64,000 bases of DNA from Paraburkholderia graminis C4D1M (GTDB lineage: Bacteria; Pseudomonadota; Gammaproteobacteria; Burkholderiales; Burkholderiaceae). A program made the translations under genes and the position numbers. Each line of letters opens with the position of its first letter. Positions within the stretch are counted from its first letter, which is position 1. Shown one piece after another: positions 36,275 to 44,047 of this stretch. Under the pieces are notes generated by a model. It was not told where the DNA came from, did not search any database, and was given only the letters and a program-made list of their open reading frames with translations. The DNA is taken from assembly GCF_000172415.1 (NCBI RefSeq), contig NZ_ABLD01000008.1, positions 124,001 through 188,000 on the forward strand. The letters run 5' to 3'.

Positions 36275-36838
36275 CTACGTCTTTGTTGAAATACTTTTTT
36301 GCGCTTCTCTTTCGAACCGGCGCTTCACCGTCAATGCAAGCGGCACGGTGAAGAAGATGTGAGACATAAAGCCGCCGATAATCACCGCGGGGTCGTAGTA
36401 GTTCGGGTGATTATCTGAAGCGATCATGATGGCCACGTGCATGACGATCCACGCGAGCACCGCATAGAAGAGTGCGACGAGCGTCGCTTCAATGCCGCGT
36501 CGGCGAAAGTATGGCCAGACGGCGGAGAACAGCACGCCCCATGCAATCGCGAACACGAAATGAATACCCGTGCCCACTACGTAGGCCCATATACCGATCG
36601 ACTCCTGCACGCCTTTGCCGAATACGAGACCCGTTGCGTTGCGCGGAATGCCGGCGAGCGGCATCAGATGCTGCGCGCCGACCCAGATCAACGCCTCGTA
36701 AATCCAGATGATCACCGCGCCGAGCAATCCGCCCGCCACGCCCGCGCGAATCATTGCCTGACGATTGGGCCACGTCCACCGGGACGAAAGTTCTCTTCTT
36801 TTAAACTCGCTCGCGCTTGCACTCAACTTGCCGTCCAT
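36275..36838 (-). CDS. Hypothetical four-helix membrane protein
   Basis: 187 residues with about four transmembrane segments (AGVAGGLLGAVIIWIYEALI, GIHFVFAIAWGVLFSAVW, LVALFYAVLAWIVMHVAIMI, SHIFFTVPLALTV). The ATG at 36838 has GGGAGCA upstream. No family was recognised with certainty. It is placed between the aromatic acid transporter and the porin with short spacers, so an accessory role in uptake is plausible but unproven. Confidence 0.7.
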   Translation of the reverse strand: MDGKLSASASEFKRRELSSRWTWPNRQAMIRAGVAGGLLGAVIIWIYEALIWVGAQHLMPLAGIPRNATGLVFGKGVQESIGIWAYVVGTGIHFVFAIAWGVLFSAVWPYFRRRGIEATLVALFYAVLAWIVMHVAIMIASDNHPNYYDPAVIIGGFMSHIFFTVPLALTVKRRFEREAQKSISTKT

Positions 36839-36955
36839 GTCTGCTCCCGGATAAACGCGCTGTAGATGTAGTAAGCGCGCTGTGTTCGCGTTCGATACAA
36901 GAACGGAGGCGCAAGCTGAACGCCGCAAGTTCTCGCCACTCACCGCAAAACAGAT

Positions 36956-38299
36956 CTATGCGTCGGCAACCGGACTGGTAATGAAACGCAAGGCAAGCCG
37001 GTTCATCCCGATTGCCACGGCCGCGATAATGGCGGGAACCGCAAGCACGGAAAACACGACCTGGAAGCTGAATCCGAGCGACAGCAACGCGCCGCCCACG
37101 AGCGAACCGAGAATGCCGCCGAGCCGCCCAAAGCCGAGCATCCAGCTCACGCCGGTTGCGCGAGCGCGGGTCGGATAGCAGCTTGGCGCGAGTGCATTGA
37201 GCCCCGTCTGCGCACCGCTCATGAAGAAGCCCGCACACGTGACGAGAACCGGCAACAGGCTCGACTTCAGCGTGCCCATGCCGAGCGCGAAAATGAAAAC
37301 GCCGCCAAGCAGATACGCTGCGCCAATCACGCCGTTGCGATCCAGACGGTCCATCGCGAAGCCCACCGCGACGGCGCCAATCGTGCCGCCCAACTGGAAC
37401 ATGCCGGTGATCGCAGCCGCGCGTTCGACGGGCAAGCCGGCGTCCTTGATCAGCGTCGGCAGCCAGCCGGTCAACAGATAAATGATGAGAAGGCCCATGA
37501 AATACGTGAGCCACAGCATCAGCGTGCTGAGCGCGTAACCATCGGCGAATAACATGCGCACCGGCGCCTTTGCCGCAACCACGGGTTCGGGCGACGTGAA
37601 ACGCACGTCCTTGTCGAACAGGTGGCCGCAGACGCGTCCGAGCGTCGCCGCGATACGTTCGTTCGGCATCTTGCGCACCAGCATCAGGCGAGCGGACTCG
37701 GGCAAGAGCCACAACAAAAGCGGCACGCTCACGATCGGCAGGATGCCGCCGAACATGAACACCGAGCGCCAGCCGTAGTGCGGAATCAGCGAGGCCGCGA
37801 CGAAGCCGCCCGCTCCCGAGCCGAAATTGAAGCCCGTAAACATGATGGTGAGCAGCAGCGAACGGCTGCGCGACGGCACGTATTCGGAAAGCAGCGTCGT
37901 CGAATTCGGCATGGCCGCGCCGAGTCCGAGGCCAGTGAGAAAACGCAATACGACGAGTTGTACAGGCGTTTCGGCGAACGCGCAGATCAGGCTGAAAAAG
38001 CCGAAGCAGAATACAGAAGCGATCAATACCTTCTTGCGTCCGATGCGATCGGCAATCGGACCCGCCGCCAATGCGCCGACCGCGAGGCCGACCATCGCAG
38101 CGCTCATCACCGGACCAAACGCGGTACGGCTCACGCTCCAGTCATGCATGATGACGGGCGCGACGAAACCCATCACGGCCGTATCGAGGCCGTCCATCAT
38201 GACGATCACAAAGCACAGAACGAGGACGAGCCATTGATAGGGCGACACCTTGCGCGCGTCGATAAACGCCTTGATGTCGACTGAATCTGCAGATTTCAT
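36956..38299 (-). CDS. Aromatic acid:H+ symporter, MFS (AAHS family, PcaK/GalT-like)
   Basis: A 447-residue transporter with 12 helices. The first helix has MMDGLDTAVMGFVAP with the acidic residues of AAHS proteins, the first cytoplasmic loop GPIADRIGRKKVLIAS, and loop 8-9 GFAMDRLDRNGVIG. PcaK-type proteins import 4-hydroxybenzoate and protocatechuate, GalT imports gallate. It lies 107 bp behind ligA on the same strand, which supports transport of the dioxygenase substrate. Confidence 0.88.
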   Translation of the reverse strand: MKSADSVDIKAFIDARKVSPYQWLVLVLCFVIVMMDGLDTAVMGFVAPVIMHDWSVSRTAFGPVMSAAMVGLAVGALAAGPIADRIGRKKVLIASVFCFGFFSLICAFAETPVQLVVLRFLTGLGLGAAMPNSTTLLSEYVPSRSRSLLLTIMFTGFNFGSGAGGFVAASLIPHYGWRSVFMFGGILPIVSVPLLLWLLPESARLMLVRKMPNERIAATLGRVCGHLFDKDVRFTSPEPVVAAKAPVRMLFADGYALSTLMLWLTYFMGLLIIYLLTGWLPTLIKDAGLPVERAAAITGMFQLGGTIGAVAVGFAMDRLDRNGVIGAAYLLGGVFIFALGMGTLKSSLLPVLVTCAGFFMSGAQTGLNALAPSCYPTRARATGVSWMLGFGRLGGILGSLVGGALLSLGFSFQVVFSVLAVPAIIAAVAIGMNRLALRFITSPVADA

Positions 38300-38406
38300 G
38301 CTTGTCTCCGAAGAAAATAGTTTCCCGTCCCGGCTTTCGATGGAAGCCGGGTTTTGTTCTCGTATCCGAATTAAATGCACCGGCAGGCGGCACGGTGTCC
38401 GGCCTT

Positions 38407-38766
38407 CTACACGGCTTCCGGCACCTTGCGCGTCTTCAGAAACGCTTCGAGCGTTTCGCCTCGCATGCTTGCGTACATGCCCAGGTTGGTGATCTTCACG
38501 ACGCGCGCGAATTTCTCCAGCACGAAGAAACACACGCCATAGCGGATCAGGCCGATCCAGTCGGCGTTATCGACGAGCGTGCGCTCCTCGGGTGTCAGAC
38601 CTGCCGCGTCATAAGCCGCCTCGCGGTTCGCGAGCCACAGCGTGCGCGCCGCGGCTTCGCGCATTTGCCAGAAGAAGCGGTTCAGCCGCATGGCCTTCAT
38701 GCTCTGGCGAATGTCGAACGGATAGGTGCCCGTCAGTTCTTCGACGCCGATCAATTGCGGATTCAT
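38407..38766 (-). CDS. ligA: Class III extradiol dioxygenase, small (alpha, LigA-like) subunit
   Basis: A 119-residue all-helical subunit: YPFDIRQSMKAMRLNRFFWQ, LTPEERTLVDNADWIGLIRY, GVCFFVLEKFARV and NLGMYASMRG match the LigA subunit of protocatechuate 4,5-dioxygenase and the C-terminal part of fused gallate dioxygenases. Its ATG overlaps the ligB stop in ATGA, so the pair is translationally coupled. The order ligB-ligA is the reverse of Sphingobium ligAB but equals the domain order of gallate dioxygenase. Confidence 0.88.
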   Translation of the reverse strand: MNPQLIGVEELTGTYPFDIRQSMKAMRLNRFFWQMREAAARTLWLANREAAYDAAGLTPEERTLVDNADWIGLIRYGVCFFVLEKFARVVKITNLGMYASMRGETLEAFLKTRKVPEAV

Positions 38767-39608
38767 TGCGCCACCTCGTCTTCGTAAATCGTGACGGCCA
38801 TTGCCGTGCTGGTCGCCAGGTAATAGTTGCGATGTAGCTCGCGCACCGTTGGCCCGAGCGCGCCGCGCATCGCGAGCCACATGATCGTTTCGACGCTTTC
38901 CGCGCCGCCCAGGCGCACATAGTCGACATGCTTCATCGCGGCCAGACGCTCTGGTTCGTGAACGATCAAGTCCAGAAATTCCATGTCCCATTCGGTGTTG
39001 TTAAAGCCGCTGCGCTCGCCGTGAACCTGATGCGACAGGCCGCCGGTGCCGACCACCACGACATCGAGGTCCGCTTCATACGATTCGATTGCGCGGCGCA
39101 GTGCCTGTCCGAGCCGATAGCAGCGGTTCGCGGTCGGCAGCGGATACTGCAGCACGTTGACCTCGATTGGCACGAGCGCAAGCGGCCAGCCGCCCGCATG
39201 CGGCAACATCAATGAAAGCGGCGAATTGCAGCCATGATCGAGCGGACGATCCTGGAATATCGTGAGATCGAACTCGTCGTTGACCAGTTGCTCGGCAATG
39301 TGAATCGCGAGGTCGGGGTGGCCCGCTACATCCGGAAGCGGACGTTTTCCCGCGCCCTCGTCCGCGAATTCATGAGTGGCCGATACGCCCAGTGCGAAGG
39401 TCGGATAGCAGTCGAAGAAAAAGCTGTTCGCGTGGTCGTTGTAGAACATCACCATCGCGTCCGGCTTGCGCTCGGCGAGCCAGCTCGCCACCGGTTCATA
39501 GCCCTTGAAAAGCGGCGCCCATGCCGGATCGTTCTGCTTGCCCTTGTCGTACGCCATGCCGATAGTCGGCACATGCGAAGTGCCGATGCCGCCAATGATC
39601 CTTGCCAT
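38763..39608 (-). CDS. ligB: Class III extradiol dioxygenase, catalytic (beta, LigB-like) subunit
   Basis: A 281-residue iron enzyme that cleaves protocatechuate at 4,5 or gallate. Iron ligands expected from LigB are present: His12 in GGIGTSHVP, His59 in FYNDHANSF and Glu near 240 in GGAESVETIMW; the catalytic His is in GTGGLSHQVHGERSGFNN (near 195). Fully conserved and probably active. First gene of the ligB-ligA-MFS-membrane protein-porin unit; the gntR-lysR pair is divergent across 399 bp. Sequence alone does not decide between protocatechuate and gallate. Confidence 0.9.
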   Translation of the reverse strand: MARIIGGIGTSHVPTIGMAYDKGKQNDPAWAPLFKGYEPVASWLAERKPDAMVMFYNDHANSFFFDCYPTFALGVSATHEFADEGAGKRPLPDVAGHPDLAIHIAEQLVNDEFDLTIFQDRPLDHGCNSPLSLMLPHAGGWPLALVPIEVNVLQYPLPTANRCYRLGQALRRAIESYEADLDVVVVGTGGLSHQVHGERSGFNNTEWDMEFLDLIVHEPERLAAMKHVDYVRLGGAESVETIMWLAMRGALGPTVRELHRNYYLATSTAMAVTIYEDEVAQ

Positions 39609-40007
39609 TTCGTTTGTCTTCCGTTACTTCGTGCTGCGCTATTGCTGTGTGCGAATCGGATAGGTTGCCGGGAACACGAAAGAAGCGTTGGCAACCGTCT
39701 TGGGATACGAAGATAGGAATTGTGGGGGCTCTCGGGAAGTACGGGTAAACGCGCGAGATGAGCAGAATTGTGGCTACCAGTGGAGTGCGAGAGCCCTTCC
39801 GTCTTCATGCAATGACCCGCGAGCCGCATGATGCCGGGCCGCTTTGGTATCCCGAACGGATCTAAGCTGACTTCGCAACCGCATTTCTGGAATGGCCGCC
39901 AATAAACAAATTAGATGGCCATAAAACCAACTCGCAAGACGCTTTCGAAGCGTGGTGCAACCCGGCTCGCGTGGCTATACTGGACGACGTCCAACGAGTA
40001 GACGACG
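39609..40007. promoter_or_regulatory. Divergent control region between ligBA and gntR-lysR
   Basis: 399 bp. Seen here: GGGCTCTCG (39726-39734) facing CGAGAGCCC (39788-39796); an ATTAGATGGC element at 39910-39919 that recurs upstream of galD; ACGCTT-TCG-AAGCGT at 39939-39953; a -10-like TATACT at 39976-39981; and the dyad TGGACG-A-CGTCCA at 39981-39993, overlapping the likely gntR transcription start. The last fits a FadR-type GntR autoregulatory operator. Confidence 0.55.
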
Positions 40008-40709
40008 ATGAACGAAACCACTCAGCAGGCCATTGTTCAGACCTTACGCGAGAAAATCCTGGCAGGCGAACTGTCGCCCGGACAACGGCTCGTCGAAGCG
40101 CAACTCGCGCAATGGCTCGGCGTGTCGCGAACGCCGCTGCGTTATGCGCTCAGCGTCTTGTCATCCGAAGGACTGCTCGATCGCTCCGGCGCGCGCGGTT
40201 ATGTGGTGCGCCGTTTCAGCGTGCGCGACGTGTTGAATGCGATCGACGTGCGCGGCGTGCTTGAGGGTCTCGCCGCGCGTTCGGTTGCCGAGGGCGGCGT
40301 GGGCGCGGCGCTCGCCGCCGCACTCGACGACTGCCTGCGCGATGGCGACGAGATTTTCCGCAACGGCCAGCTAAAACCCGGCGACGACGTGCGTTATGCC
40401 GACATGAACGGGCGCTTTCACTCGCTCATCATCGAAGCCGCGCAAAACGCAGCGGTGAGCGCCGCGCTGAGCCTGAACGACAAGATTCCGTTCGTCTCGC
40501 CGTTCACCATCGCATTCGACGAAGCCGCGCGCGAGCGCCAGTTCATGATGCTGATGTACGCGCACCGCCAGCATCATGCGATCACGGACGCGTTGAAGAA
40601 TGGCGAAGGCGCGCGCGTAGAGGCGTTGATGAAGGAACATACGCACATCTCGAAGGAAAGCCTCAATCTGTCGCTGCCGGCGTTGCACCTCATCGCGGGC
40701 GCGGCATGA
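40008..40709 (+). CDS. GntR-family regulator with FCD domain
   Basis: A 233-residue regulator: winged HTH at residues 10-75 (LREKILAGELSPGQRLVEAQ, LAQWLGVSRTPLRYALSVL, GLLDRSGARGYVV) and a helical FCD ligand domain (VRGVLEGLAARSVAEGG, DMNGRFHSLIIEAAQN with metal-binding His). FCD regulators respond to organic acids or aromatic acids. The stop overlaps the next ATG (ATGA), so it is co-transcribed with the two-HTH LysR gene. Divergent from ligBA, its likely target. Confidence 0.92.
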   Translation: MNETTQQAIVQTLREKILAGELSPGQRLVEAQLAQWLGVSRTPLRYALSVLSSEGLLDRSGARGYVVRRFSVRDVLNAIDVRGVLEGLAARSVAEGGVGAALAAALDDCLRDGDEIFRNGQLKPGDDVRYADMNGRFHSLIIEAAQNAAVSAALSLNDKIPFVSPFTIAFDEAARERQFMMLMYAHRQHHAITDALKNGEGARVEALMKEHTHISKESLNLSLPALHLIAGAA

Positions 40710-42052
40710 CGCAGAACGCAGCGCCGCGTCGCGTGAGGAACCAGGGCACCGCGCAAGGAACCACGCCTACGTCCGCAAGCGCCGCCATGCGCACTACGCC
40801 CGCGAATACGAAAGACCTCCTCAACCTCGCGCAACTACGCGCGTTTCGCCTCGTCGCCGATAGGGGCAGCGCGACGCGCGCGGCGGCTGCGCTGTTTCGC
40901 GCGCAATCGGCGGTCACGCGATCGGTACAGGAACTCGAATCGGCGCTCGGCGAACCGCTCTTCGATCGTGGTCCTTCGGGCATGTTGCCCACGCCGGTTG
41001 GGCGCGCGGTCCTGCTTCGCTGCGAGCGGATTTTTGCGGAGCTCGAAGAACTCGCGCAATGGTGCGCCGCGCGCCAGACGCGTCGCCGGCCCGCTGCTGA
41101 GGGCGCGTTGCCCGCGTATTTGCTGAACACGCGGCGGCTGCAAATCTTCGTCGCGCTGGCACGGCATCGTCATATGCCGAGCGCCGCGAAGACGTTCGGC
41201 ATCAGCCAGCCTGCCGTGAGTACCGCGATTCGCGTACTGGAAAGCGGCTCGAGTTTGAGCCTCTTTCATAGAAGCCCGCGCGGTATTCTGCTCACGACGG
41301 AAGGCGAAACTTTTCTGCTGCACGTGCGCCGCGCATTGAACGAACTGCGCCACGTACCCGACGATATTGCCGCATTGCGCGGCAACATCCAGGGCGCGGT
41401 GACCGTCGGCGCATTGCCGCTCGGGCGCACGCTGATCCTGCCGAAAGCCATCGCGAAGATGAGCGCGGAAAATCCAGGCGTGCGCGTCGTCACCGACGAA
41501 AGCGCCTATGAAGCGTTAGTGGCGGGTCTGCGAGCGGGCGACATCGACTTCATTCTCGGCGCACTGCGCGAAAACGACGCGACCAGTGGCCTGCGGAACG
41601 AGCGCCTGATGTCGGAAGACATGGTGCTTCTCGTGCGCCGCGATCACCCGCTCACGCGCGCGCATGAGCCGCGTATCTCCGATTTGCGCGACGTTCAATG
41701 GATTCTGCCGCGCAGCCACGCGCCGGCTCGCGCGCTATTCGAAGCGCAATTCAAGCGGATGAAAATCAGGCCGCCGCTGCCTACCGTCGAAACCGCCGAT
41801 CTCGCGGTGATTCGCGGCCTGCTGCTGGGCACCGACATGGTTGCGGCGCTGTCGGCGCAGCAGTTGCACTACGAAGTGCAAACGGGCCAGCTCGCGGTGC
41901 TCGACGTGCCGCTTCACAATACGCGCCGCGACATAGGGCTGACGCTGCGCGCGGCGGGTACACCGTCGCCGGCGGCTCGCGCGCTGATCGACGCGATTCG
42001 TTTGTCGGTGGTGGACGTTACGCGTACCGTCAGCACCGCCACGACGAACTAG
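40706..42052 (+). CDS. LysR-type regulator with two tandem HTH domains
   Basis: 448 residues, about 150 longer than normal LTTRs. Two complete winged-HTH units are seen: the first around residues 40-105 (LAQLRAFRLVADRGSATRAA, QSAVTRSVQELESALGEPLF), the second around residues 142-205 (TRRLQIFVALARHRHMPSAA, ISQPAVSTAIRVLESGSSLS). One effector-binding domain follows from about residue 230. Translationally coupled to the GntR gene and located between ligBA and galD, so it probably controls the meta-cleavage genes. A fusion of two LTTR heads would allow binding of longer or composite sites (inference). Confidence 0.9.
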   Translation: MTQNAAPRRVRNQGTAQGTTPTSASAAMRTTPANTKDLLNLAQLRAFRLVADRGSATRAAAALFRAQSAVTRSVQELESALGEPLFDRGPSGMLPTPVGRAVLLRCERIFAELEELAQWCAARQTRRRPAAEGALPAYLLNTRRLQIFVALARHRHMPSAAKTFGISQPAVSTAIRVLESGSSLSLFHRSPRGILLTTEGETFLLHVRRALNELRHVPDDIAALRGNIQGAVTVGALPLGRTLILPKAIAKMSAENPGVRVVTDESAYEALVAGLRAGDIDFILGALRENDATSGLRNERLMSEDMVLLVRRDHPLTRAHEPRISDLRDVQWILPRSHAPARALFEAQFKRMKIRPPLPTVETADLAVIRGLLLGTDMVAALSAQQLHYEVQTGQLAVLDVPLHNTRRDIGLTLRAAGTPSPAARALIDAIRLSVVDVTRTVSTATTN

Positions 42053-42064
42053 CGGCCGTTTAGT

Positions 42065-43177
42065 TTATAAAGAACCTCTTTGTTCCCACACCGAAGCAGG
42101 AATGCCGACCACGCCGTCGAACAACCAGCGCGCGGTGCGCAGCAGCGCCGCGCTCAACACCACGGGACGATCGCGCTCGCCGCCGAGTGTCAGTTCGACA
42201 GTGAACTCGCCAGTCGGATGCTCGACGGACACCTGCTTGCGCGCGCCTTCTGCATCGACGTTTGCAAGGCCGTCGCAGACAGTTCCCGGCAACACTGCGG
42301 CGGTTGCCACGCTGACCGCGCCGAGCACGCCGATGGATGCATGGCAGCGGTGCGGAATAAAGCTGCGCGTGGAGATGGTGCCGCCATCGCGCGGTTCGGC
42401 GACGAGACACATCTTCGGCACAGTGCGCGTGCTGACATCGCCGAGGTTCATCATCGGGCCTACGGCCAGGCGGATTTTTTCGATGCGCGCCTTCAGTTCC
42501 TCGTCGGCATCCAGTTCCTCGCGCGTTTCGTAACCGCTGCGTTGCAGGTCGCGCGCGCGCATCAGCACAAGCGGCATGCCGTTATCGATGCACGTCACCT
42601 CCACGCCTTCAACGGTGTCCTTCAATTGACCCGTCGGCAAAAGCGCGCCGCATGTCGAACCGGCCGTGTCCCTGAATTCGAGTGGAATCGGCGCGGCGCC
42701 GCCAGGCACGCCGTCGATGCGCGCGTCGCCTTCATACGTCACGCGAAAATCCGGCGTGCTGACTGTGGCCACTGCAATCTGACGGGTGTTCACCATGTGA
42801 ATGGCCACACGCGTGCTGCCTTCTTCCGCTTTGACGAGTCCGCGCTCGATCGCATACGGCCCGACGCCCGCGAGAATGTTGCCGCAATTCTGGCCGAAAT
42901 CGACGCGCGCCTCGTTGACGACAACCTGCGCAAACAGATAATCGACGTCGGCGTCCTCGCGCGACGAGCGGGAAACGATCGCGACCTTGCTCGTCAGCGG
43001 ATCGGCGCCGCCGATACCGTCGATCTGCCGCGGGTCGGGCGAACCCATCACGGCGAGCAGAACACGGTCGCGCTCGACTGGATCGGCGGGCAGATCGGAC
43101 GCCATGAAAAACGCGCCCTTCGACGTGCCGCCGCGAATCAACATGCAGGGAATGCGGGTCTGTGTGCGACCGGACAT
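42065..43177 (-). CDS. galD: 4-oxalomesaconate tautomerase (PrpF family)
   Basis: A 370-residue enzyme of the PrpF/DapF-like isomerase fold. IPCMLIRGGTSKGAFFMASD at the N-terminus, the substrate loop IDGIGGADPLTSKVAIV and the catalytic-Cys region DFGQNCGNILAGVGPYAIE and STCGALLPTG are family signatures. GalD and LigU interconvert 4-oxalomesaconate tautomers after LigI or gallate dioxygenase. It converges with the two-HTH LysR gene, in the aromatic cluster. A PrpF-type methylaconitate isomerase is the alternative, but no prp genes are near. Confidence 0.88.
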   Translation of the reverse strand: MSGRTQTRIPCMLIRGGTSKGAFFMASDLPADPVERDRVLLAVMGSPDPRQIDGIGGADPLTSKVAIVSRSSREDADVDYLFAQVVVNEARVDFGQNCGNILAGVGPYAIERGLVKAEEGSTRVAIHMVNTRQIAVATVSTPDFRVTYEGDARIDGVPGGAAPIPLEFRDTAGSTCGALLPTGQLKDTVEGVEVTCIDNGMPLVLMRARDLQRSGYETREELDADEELKARIEKIRLAVGPMMNLGDVSTRTVPKMCLVAEPRDGGTISTRSFIPHRCHASIGVLGAVSVATAAVLPGTVCDGLANVDAEGARKQVSVEHPTGEFTVELTLGGERDRPVVLSAALLRTARWLFDGVVGIPASVWEQRGSL

Positions 43178-43505
43178 CGCGGGTCTCCAACGCTAATGTG
43201 GCTGTCATTGTAGATTTGGCGCGCGTCGATCAAGCACCTAAAGGGGCCTGCAAAGCCATCTAATCTGCTTATCGGTAACGTTGGCATCACGCGTTTTTGC
43301 AGATCACAAAGCGCGTGTAAACGCGCTTTGTCTACGTAGCTGCAATGCGTTGGTGCAGCGCACTTGAAAGCCATGCTTTCTACAGACGAAAACCCTCACC
43401 CCGCCCATGCCCGCGATTGCCCTTAAAAACGCCTTCTATTCGACCAATTGAAGTTCGCTCGCCCGGCGCACACTGTTTTCGTGCCAATCGCGCCAGGAGC
43501 GTCAG
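43178..43505. promoter_or_regulatory. galD promoter region with a perfect 10-bp inverted repeat
   Basis: 328 bp. CAAAGCGCGT-GTAA-ACGCGCTTTG lies at 43307-43330, 130 bp upstream of galD; it has no U-run, so an operator or leader hairpin is likelier than a terminator. GCCATCTAAT at 43255-43264 is the complement of the ATTAGATGGC element in the ligBA region. Confidence 0.5.
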
Positions 43506-43820
43506 ATGTCTTCCCGCCATCGCCCGAATCGCCCGAATCGCCCGGACTGCCCGGATCGCCCGTTCGACGAAAATCTGCCCGAGTTGACGGCAACCGAAGC
43601 GAGCTCCGCGTCCGCTGGCGACACGGGCACCATGCACGACCTGCACCTCGCTTCGCAAAATGTGTTGCGCCTCGCGACGCAGACGTACAATGCAGCGGCG
43701 CGGGGAGATGAAAGAGCGGCGCACGCAGCGCGTGCTTCGCTGGAAAAGCAGCTTGGAGTGGCCACGCATTTGATCGACGAGATTCTTTCCGCCGGCGACG
43801 ACCAACCCACGATGCACTGA
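43506..43820 (+). CDS. Hypothetical protein with an N-terminal RPN repeat
   Basis: 104 residues. The N-terminus is encoded by 9-bp tandem repeats (unit CGCCCGAAT, decaying) that give RPNRPNRPDCPDRP; the remainder is helical (LHLASQNVLRLATQTYNAAA). AGGAG lies eight bases before the ATG, which supports translation. No family recognised; cytoplasmic by prediction. Confidence 0.55.
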   Translation: MSSRHRPNRPNRPDCPDRPFDENLPELTATEASSASAGDTGTMHDLHLASQNVLRLATQTYNAAARGDERAAHAARASLEKQLGVATHLIDEILSAGDDQPTMH

Positions 43821-43883
43821 CCGGCTGGCAACACAGTACAGCCAACGATAACGACAGCACTTCTATAACGTTCGAGACACGAA

Positions 43884-44027
43884 ATGAGCGCTTTGACGGT
43901 AATTCTCTGCATTTGGGCGATGGTTGCGGTGTGCGCGGTGCTGTTCATCCGAGGCGCGACGGCGCGCATCGAGCGCCCCACGAAATCGACGCAAAGCCGT
44001 CCGGCGCGCTTTTCAATCGCGGAATAG
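43884..44027 (+). CDS. 47-residue single-pass membrane peptide
   Basis: A short frame beginning MSALTVILCIWAMVAVCAVL, i.e. one hydrophobic helix, followed by a basic, Ser/Arg-rich cytoplasmic tail ending RFSIAE. It follows the 104-residue gene by 63 bp. The helix-plus-basic-tail architecture is typical of genuine small membrane proteins, but the ribosome site (ACGAA) is poor. Confidence 0.5.
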   Translation: MSALTVILCIWAMVAVCAVLFIRGATARIERPTKSTQSRPARFSIAE

Positions 44028-44047
44028 GTGTTCTGGCGCGGGTCGCA

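Noticed and set aside
42080..43213. Plus-strand frame of 377 residues
   Set aside because: Mirror of galD; it is His/Arg-rich with no fold signature and no ribosome site.
43307..43330. Rho-independent terminator upstream of galD
   Set aside because: The 10-bp stem is perfect but no U-run follows on either strand and no gene ends there; an operator or leader hairpin fits better.
43513..43560. Possible CRISPR-like repeats
   Set aside because: The 9-bp units are contiguous, without spacers, and lie in a coding frame; this is a simple tandem repeat.
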